A DNA stretch of 5,837 nt from Pseudomonadota bacterium (GTDB lineage Bacteria > Myxococcota > Myxococcia > Myxococcales > Vulgatibacteraceae), in assembly GCA_023436385.1 (NCBI GenBank), contig JAEZJH010000201.1, positions 1 through 5,837 of the forward strand. The letters are read 5' to 3'. Of the stretch, positions 5,245-5,837 are shown piece by piece. The position numbers and the translations under genes are program-made. The notes below the pieces were generated by a model, which did no database searches, had not been told where the DNA came from, and saw nothing but the letters and a program-made list of their open reading frames with translations. The first letter of the stretch is position 1; each line of letters starts with the position of its first letter.

Positions 5245-5837
5245 CTACCGCGCCTCGACGACGATGCGCTCGGCGGCGGTGCGGGCCATCACCTCCGGCT
5301 CGTACATCGCCTCCACCGTCGCCGGGGGAGCCACGAAGGTCCCCGGGGTCGGCGCCGTGGCAGTCCAACTCCAGGACCACCGGCCGGCCGCCAGATCGTT
5401 CACGAAGGCGAGGGCGCGGTCGTCCCCCAGCTCCACGTGGTCGCCCAGCTCCGACCTCCGCCACACGTGGTCTCCCGGCTCCATCCTCCCCTCGAAGACG
5501 GCGCGCATCCTCGACCGACGCTCCTCCGGATCCAGCTGGGTCCCCCGGAACCCGGGCGTGAGCGGCTCGAGCCCGGCCGGGAGCGAATCGACCACCGCCA
5601 CCTGCGAACGGTCCACCGGCGTCCAACCCGTCAGCGTGACCCGGACCCGGGAGCCGGCGCGGATGCGGACCGTGCCGTCCTCGTCCCGCCGCACGTCCCC
5701 GGGATCGTCGACGGCCTCGTAGCTCCGGACCAGCGCGAACCCCCGCTCCCGCGGCGACACCGCGGTGGCTTCCACGGCCCAGTGCAACGCCGCCCGGTAA
5801 TGGAGCGGTGCGCCGCCGGGCGCCTCGAGGACGAGGG
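5245..5837 (-). CDS. Bacterial alpha-2-macroglobulin family protein, C-terminal part
   Basis: The 3' end of a larger gene: 196 residues are visible and the frame runs open through the right edge. Bacterial alpha-2-macroglobulins are large periplasmic or envelope proteins thought to trap attacking proteases, often encoded beside penicillin-binding protein 1C. The segment LHYRAALHWAVEA, then ALVRSYE, matches the region before the last domain. VVDSLPAGLEPL and the tail TPGTFVAPPATVEAMYEPEV followed by an alternating V/I/E end are hallmarks of the final macroglobulin domain (the MG10 region in E. coli YfhM-type proteins). No cysteine occurs in the visible part. The TTG at 5787 is not a credible start because the protein-like sequence continues upstream of it. 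Lipobox, bait region and thioester lie outside the window, so thioester status cannot be judged. The ribosome site, promoter and gene partners are likewise unseen. Confidence 0.82.
   Translation of the reverse strand, partial: LVLEAPGGAPLHYRAALHWAVEATAVSPRERGFALVRSYEAVDDPGDVRRDEDGTVRIRAGSRVRVTLTGWTPVDRSQVAVVDSLPAGLEPLTPGFRGTQLDPEERRSRMRAVFEGRMEPGDHVWRRSELGDHVELGDDRALAFVNDLAAGRWSWSWTATAPTPGTFVAPPATVEAMYEPEVMARTAAERIVVEAR

Noticed and set aside
4260..5561. Plus-strand open frame across the dehydrogenase and the alpha-2-macroglobulin tail
   Set aside because: It is antisense to two recognised genes and turns into Arg/Pro-rich sequence, typical of a GC shadow.
5785..5787. TTG as start of a 180-residue protein
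   Set aside because: The same frame continues upstream to the window edge with residues that fit the alpha-2-macroglobulin family, so the TTG is an internal leucine.

Overview
The window is about 70% G+C by eye, with strong G/C preference at third codon positions. It comes from a bacterial chromosome, most likely a high-GC Gram-negative-type phylum: the alpha-2-macroglobulin tail and the HDOD regulator point that way, but no feature fixes the taxon. There are no RNA genes, CRISPR arrays, insertion sequences or phage genes.

Layout, left to right. (1) A plus-strand HDOD/HD-fold signalling protein occupies the left edge, and its reading frame stays open past the start of the window. (2) It converges on a minus-strand gene for a Fur-family, PerR-type metalloregulator, with a perfect hairpin in the 45-bp gap. 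(3) Reading leftward on the minus strand, the core of the window is a compact peroxide-defence cluster: ahpC (2-Cys peroxiredoxin), ahpF (its FAD/NADH-dependent disulfide reductase) and the perR-like gene. The gaps are 87 and 47 bp and contain perfect stem-loops. (4) About 300 bp without a gene follows upstream of ahpC. It holds a leader hairpin and a palindrome/direct-repeat cluster that is the best candidate operator. (5) Next is a minus-strand short-chain dehydrogenase closely resembling acetoin reductase / meso-2,3-butanediol dehydrogenase. It has a strong ribosome-binding site and an inverted repeat in its leader. (6) The right edge holds the 3' end of a minus-strand gene for a bacterial alpha-2-macroglobulin, continuing past the window.

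How the genes work together. AhpC reduces H2O2, organic peroxides and possibly peroxynitrite. AhpF passes electrons from NADH through its own thiols to recharge AhpC. The PerR-like protein keeps the Asp-containing metal-ligand set of peroxide-sensing Fur homologues, so it plausibly represses the operon of which it is the last gene, giving an autoregulated sensor-plus-effector unit. The dehydrogenase and the alpha-2-macroglobulin are not obviously connected to that pathway. I see no convincing undescribed system. The points most worth checking are the putative operator, the leader and intercistronic RNA structures, and the unseen N-terminus of the HDOD protein.
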